This document shows, piece by piece, positions 55,476 to 64,000 of a stretch of 64,000 bases of DNA; the first letter of the stretch is position 1, and each line of letters starts with the position of its first letter. Made by a program: the position numbers and the translations under genes. The DNA comes from Methylobacterium sp. FF17 (GTDB lineage Bacteria > Pseudomonadota > Alphaproteobacteria > Rhizobiales > Beijerinckiaceae), in NCBI RefSeq assembly GCF_025813715.1, contig NZ_CP107532.1:5336501-5400500 (forward strand), written 5' to 3'. Below the pieces are notes generated by a model, which did not search any database, had not been told where the DNA came from, and saw nothing but the letters and a program-made list of their open reading frames with translations.

Positions 55476-55589
55476 CGTCGTTCTCCGTCGTTCGGCTTCG
55501 TTTGCGCCGCCGACGACTGAGATGCCCCGAGAACGATGATGCGAGTAGTCGGCAAACGTGGCACGTAGCGTTCCATCAGGGGAACGACG

Positions 55590-56480
55590 ATGCGTGCCGA
55601 CCTCAACGACTACCGCTACTTTGCCGAGGTGGTGGCACATGGTGGCTTCGCCGCCGCGGGACGGGCGCTGCGCGAGCCGAAATCCAAGCTCAGTCGCCGG
55701 GTTGCGGCCATCGAGGCGCGGCTGGGCCTGCGTCTGATCGAGCGGTCGAGCCGGCGCTTCCGCGTCACCGAGGTCGGAGAAAGCTTCTACGAGCGTTGCC
55801 GAGCGATGATGATTGAGGCCGAGCGGGCTGAGGCGCTTGTTGCGGAGGCACAGGCCGAGCCACACGGTCGCATCCGCATGAGCTGCCCGAAGGGGCTCGT
55901 GGAGGTTGTCTCAGGGTCCGTGCGCACCTTCCTGGCCCGCTACCCGAAGGTCAGCCTGCAGTTCATCGTCAGCGACAAGCCCGTCGACCTGATCGAGGAG
56001 CGCATCGACGTGGCCGTGCGGGTGCGACGGGAGCTCACCAGCGATGCTTCGTTGACGATGCGCTCGCTTGGGCACTCGCGCTGGATCCTGGTTGCCAGCC
56101 CTCAGGTCGCCAGCTGCCTCGGCGCCGACATCGCGTCGCTCGGCGCCTTCCCGACGCTCGGGACGAGCGACGATCCGGGCGAGGTGGAGTGGCGGTTCGA
56201 ACAAGCGGACGGGGCGACGTACCGACTGCGCCACGAACCGCGCTTAACCTGCAGCGACTTTGCCTTCCTGTGCGATGCAGCCGCCGAAGGCATCGGCATC
56301 GCCTACCTGCCCGACCATGTCTGTGGCGGCCACATCGCCTCGGGTAGGCTCGTCCACGTCCTCCGGGATTGGCGCAGCCAAGTCGGCATCGTCCACCTCG
56401 TCTTTACGACTCGACGCGGCCTGCCGCCGGCTGTGCGTGCCCTGATCGACCACTTGGCGGCAGCCTTTCCGAAGCTATGA
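55590..56480 (+). CDS. LysR-type transcription regulator
   Basis: A 296-residue LTTR: winged HTH at 1-65 ([40 protein letters not shown]) and a periplasmic-binding-protein-like effector domain (about 90-290). It diverges from the SDR-DoxX genes across about 115 bp, the usual arrangement for a LysR protein regulating its neighbour. Confidence 0.9.
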   Translation: MRADLNDYRYFAEVVAHGGFAAAGRALREPKSKLSRRVAAIEARLGLRLIERSSRRFRVTEVGESFYERCRAMMIEAERAEALVAEAQAEPHGRIRMSCPKGLVEVVSGSVRTFLARYPKVSLQFIVSDKPVDLIEERIDVAVRVRRELTSDASLTMRSLGHSRWILVASPQVASCLGADIASLGAFPTLGTSDDPGEVEWRFEQADGATYRLRHEPRLTCSDFAFLCDAAAEGIGIAYLPDHVCGGHIASGRLVHVLRDWRSQVGIVHLVFTTRRGLPPAVRALIDHLAAAFPKL

Positions 56481-56753
56481 GCGCGAAGACGCAGCAGACT
56501 CGTATCATCATCCCAGCGGGGATGCGGTGAAGGTCCGCTTCGAGGCAATGTGTCAGGGTATGCAAGCCATCCTTCTTGAATGTTCAAGGATGGGTGCCCA
56601 AGGATCGGATTTTCGAATGTGAGGAGCGGTGACGCCCGCCATGCCTTCGACCTTGTGGCTTCAGGAATGCCCGGAGCGGGTGGCCGCCGATCCCAGAGCC
56701 TCGCATGGACCAGTCCCTGCGGTGAAGCCTTCGGGCGGTCGGGACCGAAAGTT

Positions 56754-57437
56754 TCAGGCGACGATCTCGCGAAGCGCGGCGGTGTTCCTCAGGACCACGG
56801 TCCGGCGATTGGGTGGCAGCTCGATCAATCCTTCCCTTTCAAGTTGGGTTACCGCGCGTGAGACGCTTTCCACCGTCAGCCCGAGGTGGTCGGCCATGTC
56901 GGCTCGGGGCATTGGCAGGTCGAGCGCCCCCCCTTGCTCCGCGAGGCGCTCCGCAAGGCCGAGCAGGAACGTGGCGATGCGCTCCTTCGCTGACTTGCGC
57001 CCGAGCAGCATCATGTGGTCCTGCGCCCGCTCCAGGGACCGCATCATGGCTGCCACGACCTTACGGGCAAGATCCCCGTCGTTGCCGGCCAGCGCGCTGC
57101 GCTCGCGGCGGTGGACCACCAGCTTCGTGTCGGTCACCGCCTCAGCGCTGAATCGGTGGTCGCCGCCTGCCTCGACGCCGAAGATGTCGCCCGGCAAGTG
57201 GAAGGCGTCGATTTGCCGGCGGCCATCGGCGAGGAGCTTGTAGGTCCGGACCGAGCCGGACACGACCTCGTAGAAGAAGGCGGCCCGGTCCCCTTCCGCG
57301 AACACCTCCCCGTCGGCCCCGTACGTGCGCCGCGCCGCGCACCTGGGCTCCCCCGCAGGACGTGGTGCCGACGGGCTTTCCGGGAAGGCTATGCCGAGGA
57401 CGGGGAGGAGGCCGGATGCGGCGAGGGCGGTCTGCAT
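56754..57437 (-). CDS. fixK: FixK-like Crp/Fnr regulator
   Basis: A 227-residue FixK-type activator. The effector domain shows DGRRQIDAFHLPGDIFGVEA and HRFSAEAV, characteristic of FixK2. The recognition helix GLTVESVSRAVTQLEREGLI has the E-x-V-S-R signature for TTGA/C half-sites. There is no N-terminal Cys cluster, so it should not sense O2 itself but act below FixJ. ATG 57437 is preferred; a GTG at 57482 is possible. It is the third leftward gene after the CBS and receiver genes, both preceded by FixK boxes. Confidence 0.85.
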   Translation of the reverse strand: MQTALAASGLLPVLGIAFPESPSAPRPAGEPRCAARRTYGADGEVFAEGDRAAFFYEVVSGSVRTYKLLADGRRQIDAFHLPGDIFGVEAGGDHRFSAEAVTDTKLVVHRRERSALAGNDGDLARKVVAAMMRSLERAQDHMMLLGRKSAKERIATFLLGLAERLAEQGGALDLPMPRADMADHLGLTVESVSRAVTQLEREGLIELPPNRRTVVLRNTAALREIVA

Positions 57438-57548
57438 GGGGTCCCCGGTGGTCGTGTGCGGCGTGGATCCTTGCCTACGCACGGCCCGTCGGACGCGAAA
57501 TTCCGATGCATCCCTAAGGGGATCTACGTATGCTTCACCTGAACGTCC

Positions 57549-57932
57549 TCAGAGGCGACCGCCAAGGCCGAGGGCGTCGCGGATGCCGTCCAGCAAGGCG
57601 CAGTCCTCGAACGGTTTCTCCACCACCTGCCGGATGCCGGCTTGCGCCGCTCGCGCGCGCAAGGCCTTGGTGCATCTTCCGGTGATTAGGATGACTGGCA
57701 GCCCGACCTTGCGACCCCGCAGCTGGCCCACAAGCTCGACGCCGTCCATCCCGGGCATATGGTGGTCGACGACGAGGCACCCCGCTTCGGGCAGCTTGGC
57801 CTCGCCGAGTAGGCGCGCGCCGCCCTCGTAGAGGCGCACGTCGAGTCCTTCGAGTTCGAGGACGAACTTCAGCGAGTCTCGGACGGCCTCGTCGTCGTCG
57901 ACGACGAGCACGGGTCCCGTGGGTGCGGACAT
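57549..57932 (-). CDS. Single-domain response regulator (FixJ-receiver-like)
   Basis: A 127-residue stand-alone receiver: VVDDDEAVRDSLKFVLE, phospho-acceptor D56 in VVDHHMPGMDG, Thr in LITGR and Lys in VEKPF. It resembles the receiver of FixJ but has no DNA-binding part, so it may act as a phosphate sink or by protein contact. The FixK box is 55 bases upstream of its ATG, implying it is a target and perhaps a feedback element of the FixLJ system. Confidence 0.85.
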   Translation of the reverse strand: MSAPTGPVLVVDDDEAVRDSLKFVLELEGLDVRLYEGGARLLGEAKLPEAGCLVVDHHMPGMDGVELVGQLRGRKVGLPVILITGRCTKALRARAAQAGIRQVVEKPFEDCALLDGIRDALGLGGRL

Positions 57933-57986
57933 GGCGGCCTGTATCCTGAGTCCGGACCGGCTTAGCCCGCGCACCGGGTCCGCGCC

Positions 57987-58000
57987 TTGATCTGGCTCAA
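57987..58000 (-). promoter_or_regulatory. FixK/FNR box 7 (plus strand TTGATCTGGCTCAA)
   Basis: Consensus match 55 bases upstream of the response-regulator start, the same spacing as box 1 to its gene. Confidence 0.65.
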
Positions 58001-58107
58001 TCGAGCGTGGCGACACCCGAAGGCGCCTGGGTCCGAGTACGGGTACCCGCCGGGCACGGAGCGATGTCCGCGGCGCGAGGTTCAACCCAAGCTACCCTCG
58101 GACGCGC

Positions 58108-58536
58108 TTAGCCCATGGACTGCGCTTCGTGCGCCTCCCGGAAGCGTTGGTACATGAGCCGGTATTCGGTCGGGATGTCCCGCAAGGAGACCATGCCCAC
58201 GACGTCCTCGCCCTGCATAACGGGCAGGTGGCGGTAATGGCCGTCAAGCATGTGCTGGAGCGCGTCCGCGACGCTCGCGTGCGCCGGTACCGTTTTCGGT
58301 TCGCGGGTCATCGCTTCCCTGACGAGCGTGAGCATCGGATCCCGATGGCCGGCGATGACCCGGCTGGTCACGTCACGCTCGCTGATGATCCCGGCCAGCC
58401 TCGTTCCGTCCAGGACGGCAAGTGCCCCCACGCCGTACTCCCGCAGGCGCCGGCAGGCATCGGCGACGGTCGAGTTGCATTGCACGCTGCGGAGGGGTCG
58501 ACCCCCGATGCATTCGGCGATGGTGCGGGTGATCAT
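58108..58536 (-). CDS. CBS-pair domain protein
   Basis: A 142-residue protein with two CBS motifs (about 8-60 and 70-130): VADACRRLREYGVGALAVLD followed by GIISERDVTSRVI, and VADALQHMLDGHYRHLPVMQ followed by GMVSLRDIPTEY. Stand-alone CBS pairs bind adenine nucleotides and regulate partner proteins; a similar protein (Hrp1) is a hallmark of the mycobacterial hypoxia regulon. GGAG precedes ATG 58536. FixK box 8 is 161 bases upstream. Confidence 0.87.
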   Translation of the reverse strand: MITRTIAECIGGRPLRSVQCNSTVADACRRLREYGVGALAVLDGTRLAGIISERDVTSRVIAGHRDPMLTLVREAMTREPKTVPAHASVADALQHMLDGHYRHLPVMQGEDVVGMVSLRDIPTEYRLMYQRFREAHEAQSMG

Positions 58537-59256
58537 CGGGCGGCTCCGCTGTCGGGGTTCTGGCAAGTGGCGGTCCGAACAGTCCCGGACCTTCCGACCT
58601 CACGGGGGGATCCCCTCCGATGGCCGGGACCCGCTGCCTCGTGAAAGGCCGTCCTCCGTTCGAAGCCCCCTGGTGGCGCGGCCTCCGGACTTCGCGTTGA
58701 TCCACGTCAAGGCGCGGGGCACGGCGCAGGCCCGGTGCGTCGGTCCCATCCTTGATCCAGGCAGGACGACCGCGCCCTTCCTCACACGATGACGGGCGAC
58801 GTCCAGCGCCGACCCGGTCCGGCGGCGCCGAGCTCGCGTCGGGTCCCAGCAGGAGCGGTGGCGGGCGCTGGTCCGCCTGGTGGGTATCGTAGGCCGTCGG
58901 ACGGCTGGAGGTGGGATTGCCCCGACCGGGAGCGCGGGCCCGGTTCGTCGATGTCGGTCACCCTGAGCACGATGGCCCCGCAGGTCGCCTCAACAGCGAC
59001 GAGAAGCGCGAGCGAGTCGCGCTCCCGCCGCCTTGCTTGGTCCTCGTCCGCCTCGGTCTTTCGCTGGTTCGCGCGCTCGCGAGCGTGGGCATTGACCCAC
59101 CGCGGGCTCACTGGTCGCCTCGCTCCCTCGCTCCCTCGCCACCGCAATGCGCCAACTCCACGCTTGCCGCGCCCAGGTGGCCGCCTTGGAACGCCTTTCG
59201 GACCACTCCGTTGTCGAGCGCCTGGCCCGTCAGGGGGCCATCGAGTGGAGGACGGA
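58537..59256. other. Intergenic region with FixK box 8
   Basis: About 720 bp. Long frames exist on both strands but are Arg/Pro-rich shadows without family character. The divergent promoters of the CBS gene (left) and the DUF3597 gene (right) must lie here; the only clear signal is the FixK box. Confidence 0.4.
58697..58710 (-). promoter_or_regulatory. FixK/FNR box 8 (plus strand TTGATCCACGTCAA)
   Basis: Consensus match. The CBS gene start is 161 bases away on the left, and the DUF3597 start 547 bases away on the right, so the CBS gene is the likelier target. Confidence 0.6.
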
Positions 59257-59727
59257 ATGAGCATTTTCGGATCGATCATGTCGAAAATCTTCGGCGGCAG
59301 CGCCAGCGCCCAGGCAGCGGCCCCGCACGCCGCGGAGACGCCGAGCGTGTCGGCCGCAGCGAAGGGCTCCGGTGGGCCGACCGGATCGGCCAGCGGCGCG
59401 GCCGCGCCCTCGATGGCCGGAGCGCCGTCGCCCGTCGCGACCGGTCCTGCCGGTGGGGGCCAGGCGAACGTCGACGTGGGACAGGTGCTCGCCGACCTTT
59501 CCTCGAAGAACGGTCAGACCCTCGACTATAAGCGGTCCATCGTCGACCTGATGAAGCTGCTCGGCCTCGACAGCAGCCTGCAGGCCCGCAAGCAGCTCGC
59601 TGACGAGCTGCACTACACGGGCGACAAGGAGGACTCTGCCACCATGAACGTTTGGTTGCATAAGCAGGTCTTGCAGAAGCTCGCCGAGAACGGCGGTAAG
59701 GTCCCGGACGACCTCAGGCACGCCTGA
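59257..59727 (+). CDS. DUF3597 protein
   Basis: A 156-residue protein: a short amphipathic N-terminus (MSIFGSIMSKIFGG), an Ala/Gly/Pro-rich linker to about residue 75, and the DUF3597 domain (VDVGQVLADLSSKNGQTLDY, SIVDLMKLLGLDSSLQARKQ, LADELHYTGDKEDSATMNVW). The family is cytoplasmic and of unknown function, frequent in stress-related settings. GGAGGA lies just upstream of ATG 59257. Confidence 0.85.
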   Translation: MSIFGSIMSKIFGGSASAQAAAPHAAETPSVSAAAKGSGGPTGSASGAAAPSMAGAPSPVATGPAGGGQANVDVGQVLADLSSKNGQTLDYKRSIVDLMKLLGLDSSLQARKQLADELHYTGDKEDSATMNVWLHKQVLQKLAENGGKVPDDLRHA

Positions 59728-59799
59728 GGGACCCGAGAGGCCTATCGCGGGAACCGAACGACGGCCTGGGCCTTACCAGCCGTCGTCTAGGAGGCGGGC

Positions 59800-59937
59800 A
59801 TGACCGAGAAGAAGGGACACGGCAGTGAGGCTGCCAGGAAGGCCAACGCCAAGGCCGACCACGAGGGCAAGTCAAACCCGCGCAAGTCCTCGGCCGCGCA
59901 AGCAGAGCTCGGCAAGAAGGGTGGCAAGAGCAAGTAA
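59800..59937 (+). CDS. 45-residue Lys-rich KGG-type small protein
   Basis: A short frame with AGGAGG 5 bases before the ATG. It is Lys/Gly/Ala-rich and hydrophilic (TEKKGHGSEAARKANAKADH, ending KKGGKSK), like KGG-type general stress proteins. A sequence GGAAC-N16-CCTT (59750-59774), one base off the EcfG consensus, lies upstream, as does a perfect 8-bp inverted repeat (59758-59765 / 59779-59786). The stop codon begins a 9-bp inverted repeat (59935-59943 / 59989-59997) that could form the mRNA 3' end. Confidence 0.6.
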   Translation: MTEKKGHGSEAARKANAKADHEGKSNPRKSSAAQAELGKKGGKSK

Positions 59938-60580
59938 GGTGGGGACTTCCGGGCCGCCCTGGGGCCGGGGCTGGCAAGGGCGATCCGACCCACCTTAATC
60001 CTCCCCGTATGCTGACCGTCCTACGACGCACAAAGCCCGTCGCCTCATCTGCATGCCCTCCGGGTTGCGGGCCATTCCCCTGTGTCCTCCCGGAAGTCGA
60101 CGGACCGATGCACGGAACCACGGCTTCCAAGGTCCCGTCCGCGCCGAAGGTCGGATTTCCTCCGGTCGGAGGCGCAGCGCCGGGCAACGTCGGCACAGGG
60201 GCCCGGTGACGCTGGCTAGGTACGGGGCGTCATGCGATACCGCCGGGGTAGGCTTTCGTAGGTCCGGTCGAGCTCACGACGACGACCGGCGCCGCACCGT
60301 CTGCGCGTTCGTGGATGACCACACGGAGCTGCCGCGAAAGGGGGCGCTCCTGTGATAGCCCGCCCTCGCGTACTAGGCTTGCCGTCCGCCGGCTCCGCCG
60401 CTCGGCCACCGGCATGGTGAGTCCGCCGGCCCCATCGACGAAGCCCAAGGTTAAGTCCCCCGACCGAGGCGTTCATACAACGGCTTGTCCCGGCCCCGTG
60501 GAGCGGGCGGCTACGATGGTGCGCTGCGACCGGTCCGGCCATGTCCCGAAGCGTTCCGGTGTCGTCGGCCTAGCACTGGG
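59938..60580. other. Gap between small stress gene and fixJ
   Basis: About 640 bp. Frames on both strands are Pro/Arg/Ser-rich and unconvincing. The first 60 bp hold the long-loop inverted repeat that may end the small-protein transcript. No FixK box was found here. Confidence 0.4.
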
Positions 60581-61186
60581 TCAGGACCCCACCGTCAAAG
60601 CCATGCGCACGAGCTCCGAAAGGCTGCCGGCCTGCATCTTGGCCATGACGTTCGCGCGGTAGATCTCGACGGTCCGCGGGCTGAGGGCGAGGTCGAGGCC
60701 GATGACCTTGTTCGACTTGCCGGCCACGAGCCCGTCCAACACTTGGCGTTCGCGCTCCGTGAGGGTGGCCAAGCGTGCGACGGTGGCGCTCGCCTGGCCG
60801 TCCTGCTCGGCGCGGCGTCCGGCCTTCGTGAGCGCCGAGCGTACCGAGGCGAGGAAGACCTCGTCGTCGAAGGGCTTCTCAATGAAGTCGACCGCACCTT
60901 CCTTCATCGCCTCGACGGCAAGTGGCACGTCCGCGTGCCCCGTCATGACGATGACAGGGGGCGCGCCTCCCCTCTCCCTTAGCCGGCGCAGGAAGGCAAT
61001 GCCGTCCAGGCCGGGCATCCGGACGTCGGTGACGACGCAGCCAACCCCCTCGGTGACCGCGCCGAGATAGGCGATGGCGGACTCGTGCAGCCTCACCGGC
61101 AACCCGTCCGAGGCAAGGAGGAAGGCAAGCGACTGACGGACCGCCAAGTCGTCGTCCACGACGTGAACGACCGGTTCACTCGACAT
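60581..61186 (-). CDS. fixJ: FixJ response regulator
   Basis: A 201-residue regulator: receiver with [20 protein letters not shown], phospho-acceptor D54 in [32 protein letters not shown] and FIEKPFDDE, and a LuxR-type HTH ([36 protein letters not shown]). In rhizobia phospho-FixJ switches on fixK. Its ATG overlaps the fixL stop by 11 bases, so fixL and fixJ are translated together. Confidence 0.92.
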   Translation of the reverse strand: MSSEPVVHVVDDDLAVRQSLAFLLASDGLPVRLHESAIAYLGAVTEGVGCVVTDVRMPGLDGIAFLRRLRERGGAPPVIVMTGHADVPLAVEAMKEGAVDFIEKPFDDEVFLASVRSALTKAGRRAEQDGQASATVARLATLTERERQVLDGLVAGKSNKVIGLDLALSPRTVEIYRANVMAKMQAGSLSELVRMALTVGS

Positions 61187-62729
61187 CCAGCATCTCCCTC
61201 CGGCCGACTGCTCGTAAAGTGAGCTTGAACGTGGTTCCCTGCCCGGGCTCGGACTCGACCCGGATCTTGCCCCCATGCGCCTCCACGATGGTGCGGCAGA
61301 TCGAAAGACCCACACCCATGCCTTGCGGCTTGGTGGTCACGAAGGGCTGGAAAAGCCGAGAGGCGACCTCGGGTGCGATGCCGCTGCCAGTGTCCGCGAC
61401 CCGGATCTCGACCAATCCCTCCAACGGCAGGGCATGGGTCGACACGGTGAGCTCGCGGCCGCTCGCGTCGTGCATGGCCTCGATGGCGTTCCGGATGAGG
61501 TTCAGCAGCACTTGCTGGATCTGGATGCGGTCGGCGAGCACAAGGGGCGCGTCCGGGTCGAAGGCGAACGCGACACGCACGCCTTGCTCCTTCGCCCCGA
61601 CCAGGGCCAACGCGCTGGCCTCCTCGACAAGCTTGGGCAAGCCTTCGATGTGCCGCTCGCCCTCCCCCCGGGACACGAACTCGCGCAGGTGGCGGATCAC
61701 CTGTCCCGCCCGGAGCGCCTGCTCCGCGGCATGGTTCACGGCGTCCGCGATCATGGCCACCTCAGGGCCTTCCATACGCCCCAGGATGCGCCGGCAACCC
61801 TTGAGGTAGCTCGCGATGGCGGTGAGCGGCTGGTTGATCTCGTGGGCAAGCGTCGAGGCCATCTCCCCGAGTGCGGTGAAGCGCGACATGTGCACGAGCT
61901 CGGTCTGGAGCTCCTGCAGGCGGGTCTCCGTCTGCTGGCGTTCGGTGAGGTCCCTGATGAACCCGGTGAAGTATCGGGCCCCCTCGGAGCGCATCTCGCC
62001 GACCGCCAACTCCATCGGGAAAGTCGAGCCGTCCTTGCGCTGGCCGACCACCACACGCCCGATGCCGATGATGCGGCGTTCCCCCGTCCTAAGGTAGCGC
62101 GCCATGTAGCCGTCATGGTGGGTGCGGTAAGGCTCCGGCATGAGCATGCTGACGTTTCGGCCGACGACCTCATCAGGTCCATAGCCGAACTGCCGTACGG
62201 CGGTGGCGCTGAAGGACTGGATCCGTGCCGCCTCGTCGATCACGATCATCGCGTCCGGCACGGTCTCCAGGATCGAGCGTAGGTGCGCCTCGCGCGTCCG
62301 CAAAGCCTCCTCCGCAGTGGCGCGCGGGGTCACCGCCCACAACGCCAGGGTATATCCCACGACCCGCCTGTCCGCGTCGCGCGATGGAACAACCAAAACG
62401 TTGGCGTGGAATGGCGTACCCCCTGCCCCCAGGTACAGGCCTTGCTCCTCGTAGCGACCAGTGTCGCACGCGATGGCGAGCATCCGCTCGGGCCAGTTCG
62501 CTTCCGCCCCTCCCAGCGGGAACAGAACCGAGAGATGGCAGCCCATGATACTGTTTTCGGACCATCCACTGACGTGCTTCGATCCGGGATGCCATCCCGT
62601 GACTAAGCCCCCCCTGTCGAGGGTGATCAGCGCAACGTCCGCGACCGCGTCAAGCCGGCGGTCGGCGTCGCTTTCCATTGGAATGCCGATCCCGTTCCCC
62701 ACCCTCGCCTGCTGCAACTGGTTCTCCAC
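61176..62729 (-). CDS. fixL: FixL oxygen-sensing haem histidine kinase
   Basis: A 517-residue soluble kinase with an N-terminal PAS (about 25-135), a haem-binding PAS (about 145-265) and a kinase core. The haem PAS has proximal His205 in YRTHHDGY and Arg225 in IIGIGR; their 20-residue spacing and the 91 residues to phospho-acceptor His296 ([18 protein letters not shown]) equal those of Bradyrhizobium FixL (200/220/291). The ATPase shows [18 protein letters not shown] and GMGVGLSI. It autophosphorylates when O2 leaves the haem and passes phosphate to FixJ. Confidence 0.93.
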   Translation of the reverse strand: MENQLQQARVGNGIGIPMESDADRRLDAVADVALITLDRGGLVTGWHPGSKHVSGWSENSIMGCHLSVLFPLGGAEANWPERMLAIACDTGRYEEQGLYLGAGGTPFHANVLVVPSRDADRRVVGYTLALWAVTPRATAEEALRTREAHLRSILETVPDAMIVIDEAARIQSFSATAVRQFGYGPDEVVGRNVSMLMPEPYRTHHDGYMARYLRTGERRIIGIGRVVVGQRKDGSTFPMELAVGEMRSEGARYFTGFIRDLTERQQTETRLQELQTELVHMSRFTALGEMASTLAHEINQPLTAIASYLKGCRRILGRMEGPEVAMIADAVNHAAEQALRAGQVIRHLREFVSRGEGERHIEGLPKLVEEASALALVGAKEQGVRVAFAFDPDAPLVLADRIQIQQVLLNLIRNAIEAMHDASGRELTVSTHALPLEGLVEIRVADTGSGIAPEVASRLFQPFVTTKPQGMGVGLSICRTIVEAHGGKIRVESEPGQGTTFKLTLRAVGRREMLDVE

Positions 62730-63971
62730 CTCTAAGATCGGGACAGACTAGGAGAGAAGCATTCTGCCTCTCTAACTCCCCGATAATTGCGAAACGGGTT
62801 CCCGGATAACGGCGGCTCGAAAAGCGCTTTTCCAGGCTAACAGCGAAGCACCCCAAAATCATCCTCGCAACGCACGGCCGGTCCGCCCGCGATAGGCCTT
62901 ATCCGGAAACCCTATCCTGTATAAGGCCAAGGCAGCTTCCTGAGGGTCACAGGATAAGGACGAGGCACTTCGCACTCTCGATGCCGGATAACAGCGAAGA
63001 AGGTTGTCAGCCTGAGCCCCACCTTGGCTAGCCTTCCGAGCGTGTTTTTCGCCGGTGCCTGGAAACCCAGGAACCCGAGCCTCGAACGCGCCGAGAGGGC
63101 CGCGGCGTAGACCTACGAGCCGCTTGGCCAATAGGCGTCGATTGCGACCCCGTCTTTCAGTCGTCACTCCCGCAAGGACAAGAGCCCCGAGGCTCGGACG
63201 ACGAGAGGGACAGCGTGCGGCAGGCCCAAGCCGATGATCTCCGAAGTCCATCCACGCTGAGCTAGCAGCCAAGCCTATCATCCGCGTTTCGGTTCGGGCT
63301 TGCCGCCAGATCCGCCGCATGTCCCAGCGGGACAACCCCTAATGAGGTCATTATCCACGATAGGAGCGAAGCAGCGTTTCCTCGATACGGAGTAAGGGTG
63401 CAGCATGATATCGAAGGCAAAGCCGATAAGGGCGAAGCACGAAGCAGCCTGCGGCGTGGCCCGGGATTGATCCCGGACGCAGGGCCGTACCTACGCGCCG
63501 GTTGCAGAATACGTGATGCGACGTTCGTGACCCCAATTGGTCGGACCGGGTGCCGCGTGCCGAAGGGGTCGCTGGGTGTCAACGGCGAGGCCAACTTGCC
63601 GTCCGAACGGATGGTGCGGTACCATGGCCTCGACATCCCGTGTCCTACCTACCGTTCAACTTCGTCCTTCCGAGCACGGCTTGTGACGAACTGGCCCTCG
63701 CGCCAGCGGTCGATCAGGACCGCAAACCCCCATCATTCCGCGTTGGCCGAATTGGGCTCTGGGGAACCACGGCGAGCAACTGATCGCGAGCAGAATCAGG
63801 TCAACGCTCCGTGTAGATATGAATTTAGCGTCCACCTCGGCGCGGACGGGGATGTCGGGGAAAGCGCCTACCGTGCCGCGATATGCATTGTATCATAATA
63901 AATAGCCAGCTATCTGTTAGAACGCGATCTGGGGCGGTGCGTTCCCTCCACATCTGCACGGGAGCGGTTAC
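62730..63971. other. 1.2-kb stretch without a clear gene at the window end
   Basis: It contains the fixL promoter side, the GATAA-type repeat array (62782-63439), a perfect palindrome GAAAAGCGCTTTTC (62819-62832), an 8-bp inverted repeat GGCCTTAT / ATAAGGCC (62895-62902 / 62921-62928), a DnaA-box-like TTATCCACG (63351-63359) and an AT-rich tract at about 63884-63925. A rightward frame at 63398-63898 has no family character and is not called. Confidence 0.5.
62782..63439 (+). repeat. Array of eight imperfect direct repeats, consensus GATAANNGCGAAGCA
   Basis: Elements start at 62782, 62805, 62836, 62920, 62953, 62987, 63359 and 63425, all in the same orientation. The best copies are GCTAACAGCGAAGCA (62836), GATAACAGCGAAGAA (62987), GATAGGAGCGAAGCA (63359) and GATAAGGGCGAAGCA (63425); the one at 62920 is the weakest. 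Spacing is irregular. They could be iterons of a replication origin or binding sites for a regulator. Confidence 0.5.
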
Positions 63972-64000
63972 GTGGCCACAAAGGACCTGCGCCAGCTGCA
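63972..64000 (+). CDS. Start of an unidentified gene, cut by the window end
   Basis: GTG 63972 is preceded by GGGAG (63960-63964) at a spacing of 7. Ten residues are readable (VATKDLRQLQ), too few for identification. An AT-rich promoter-like tract lies 45-90 bases upstream. Confidence 0.4.

Noticed and set aside
56575..56588. CTTGAATGTTCAAG palindrome as a FixK box
   Set aside because: The half-sites are TTGA and TCAA, but with a 4-base centre in place of 6, and it lies between convergent genes.
58752..58765. TTGATCCAGGCAGG near box 8
   Set aside because: Only the left half-site matches; the right half lacks TCAA or GCAA.
58782..59279. Overlapping long frames on both strands before the DUF3597 gene
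   Set aside because: All are Arg/Pro/Ser-rich, without domain patterns; the DUF3597 start with GGAGGA at 59247 explains the right end.
63398..63898. Rightward 166-residue frame near the window end
   Set aside because: It lacks a ribosome site, has no family features and mixed hydrophilic composition, and partly overlaps the repeat array; it behaves like a chance frame.

Overview
The window is about 64 kb of GC-rich DNA (roughly two thirds G+C). It most resembles a Methylobacterium-type alphaproteobacterium of the Rhizobiales. The reasons are a Ros/MucR regulator, two DUF6894 proteins, DUF992, DUF2336 and DUF4142 proteins, an HWE-type histidine kinase, an EcfG-type promoter (GGAAC-N16-CGTT), an alphaproteobacterial alpha-r8/MmgR-like sRNA, and a FixL-FixJ-FixK cascade of rhizobial type. 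Genus and replicon (chromosome or megaplasmid) are inferred, not proven. No rRNA, tRNA or CRISPR array was found.

Layout. 0-10.6 kb: the 3' part of a NapC/NirT tetrahaem cytochrome with a DUF4142 protein, a tiny Rmf-like protein, a rare receiver-Crp/Fnr fusion regulator facing a second Crp/Fnr regulator, an HxlR regulator diverging from a VOC / PhnB-like / DHFR-like operon, an OprB-type porin and an SGNH hydrolase. 10.8-28.5 kb: a sensory block with an HD-GYP phosphodiesterase, a DUF2336 protein and a chemoreceptor ending in a PilZ domain. It continues with a soluble triple-PAS chemoreceptor, a GAF-HTH protein, a membrane chemoreceptor, and a Crp/Fnr regulator next to a GAF-PAS-HWE kinase. 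28.8-32.1 kb: a complete IS5-family (IS427-like) insertion sequence, then gene-poor DNA holding a probable EcfG-driven alpha-r8 sRNA and a decayed copy of its core. 32.1-35.6 kb: a BLUF photoreceptor downstream of a PAS-GGDEF-EAL protein, and a MucR homologue lacking zinc ligands.

35.8-62.7 kb is the most striking part: a low-oxygen island. FixL (haem PAS kinase) and FixJ are encoded at its right end. A FixK-like and a Cys-rich FnrN-like regulator lie inside it. Eight 14-bp FixK/FNR boxes (TTGA/C-N6-T/GCAA) lie in promoter-like positions before small unknown proteins, fnrN itself, a universal stress protein plus cytochrome c, a histone-deacetylase-family amidohydrolase, an OmpW porin, a single-domain response regulator and a CBS-pair protein. 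BON, YihY/BrkB, DUF3597 and a giant hybrid kinase are interspersed. The simplest reading is that O2 loss activates FixLJ, then FixK and FnrN, which switch on a local survival regulon. Passengers in this stretch include a nucleotidyltransferase-like gene pair, a penicillin-acylase-family hydrolase, an SDR/DoxX pair with a divergent LysR gene, and two decayed genes. The last 1.2 kb has no clear gene but carries at least eight direct copies of a GATAANNGCGAAGCA-like element before a gene that starts 29 bp from the window end.
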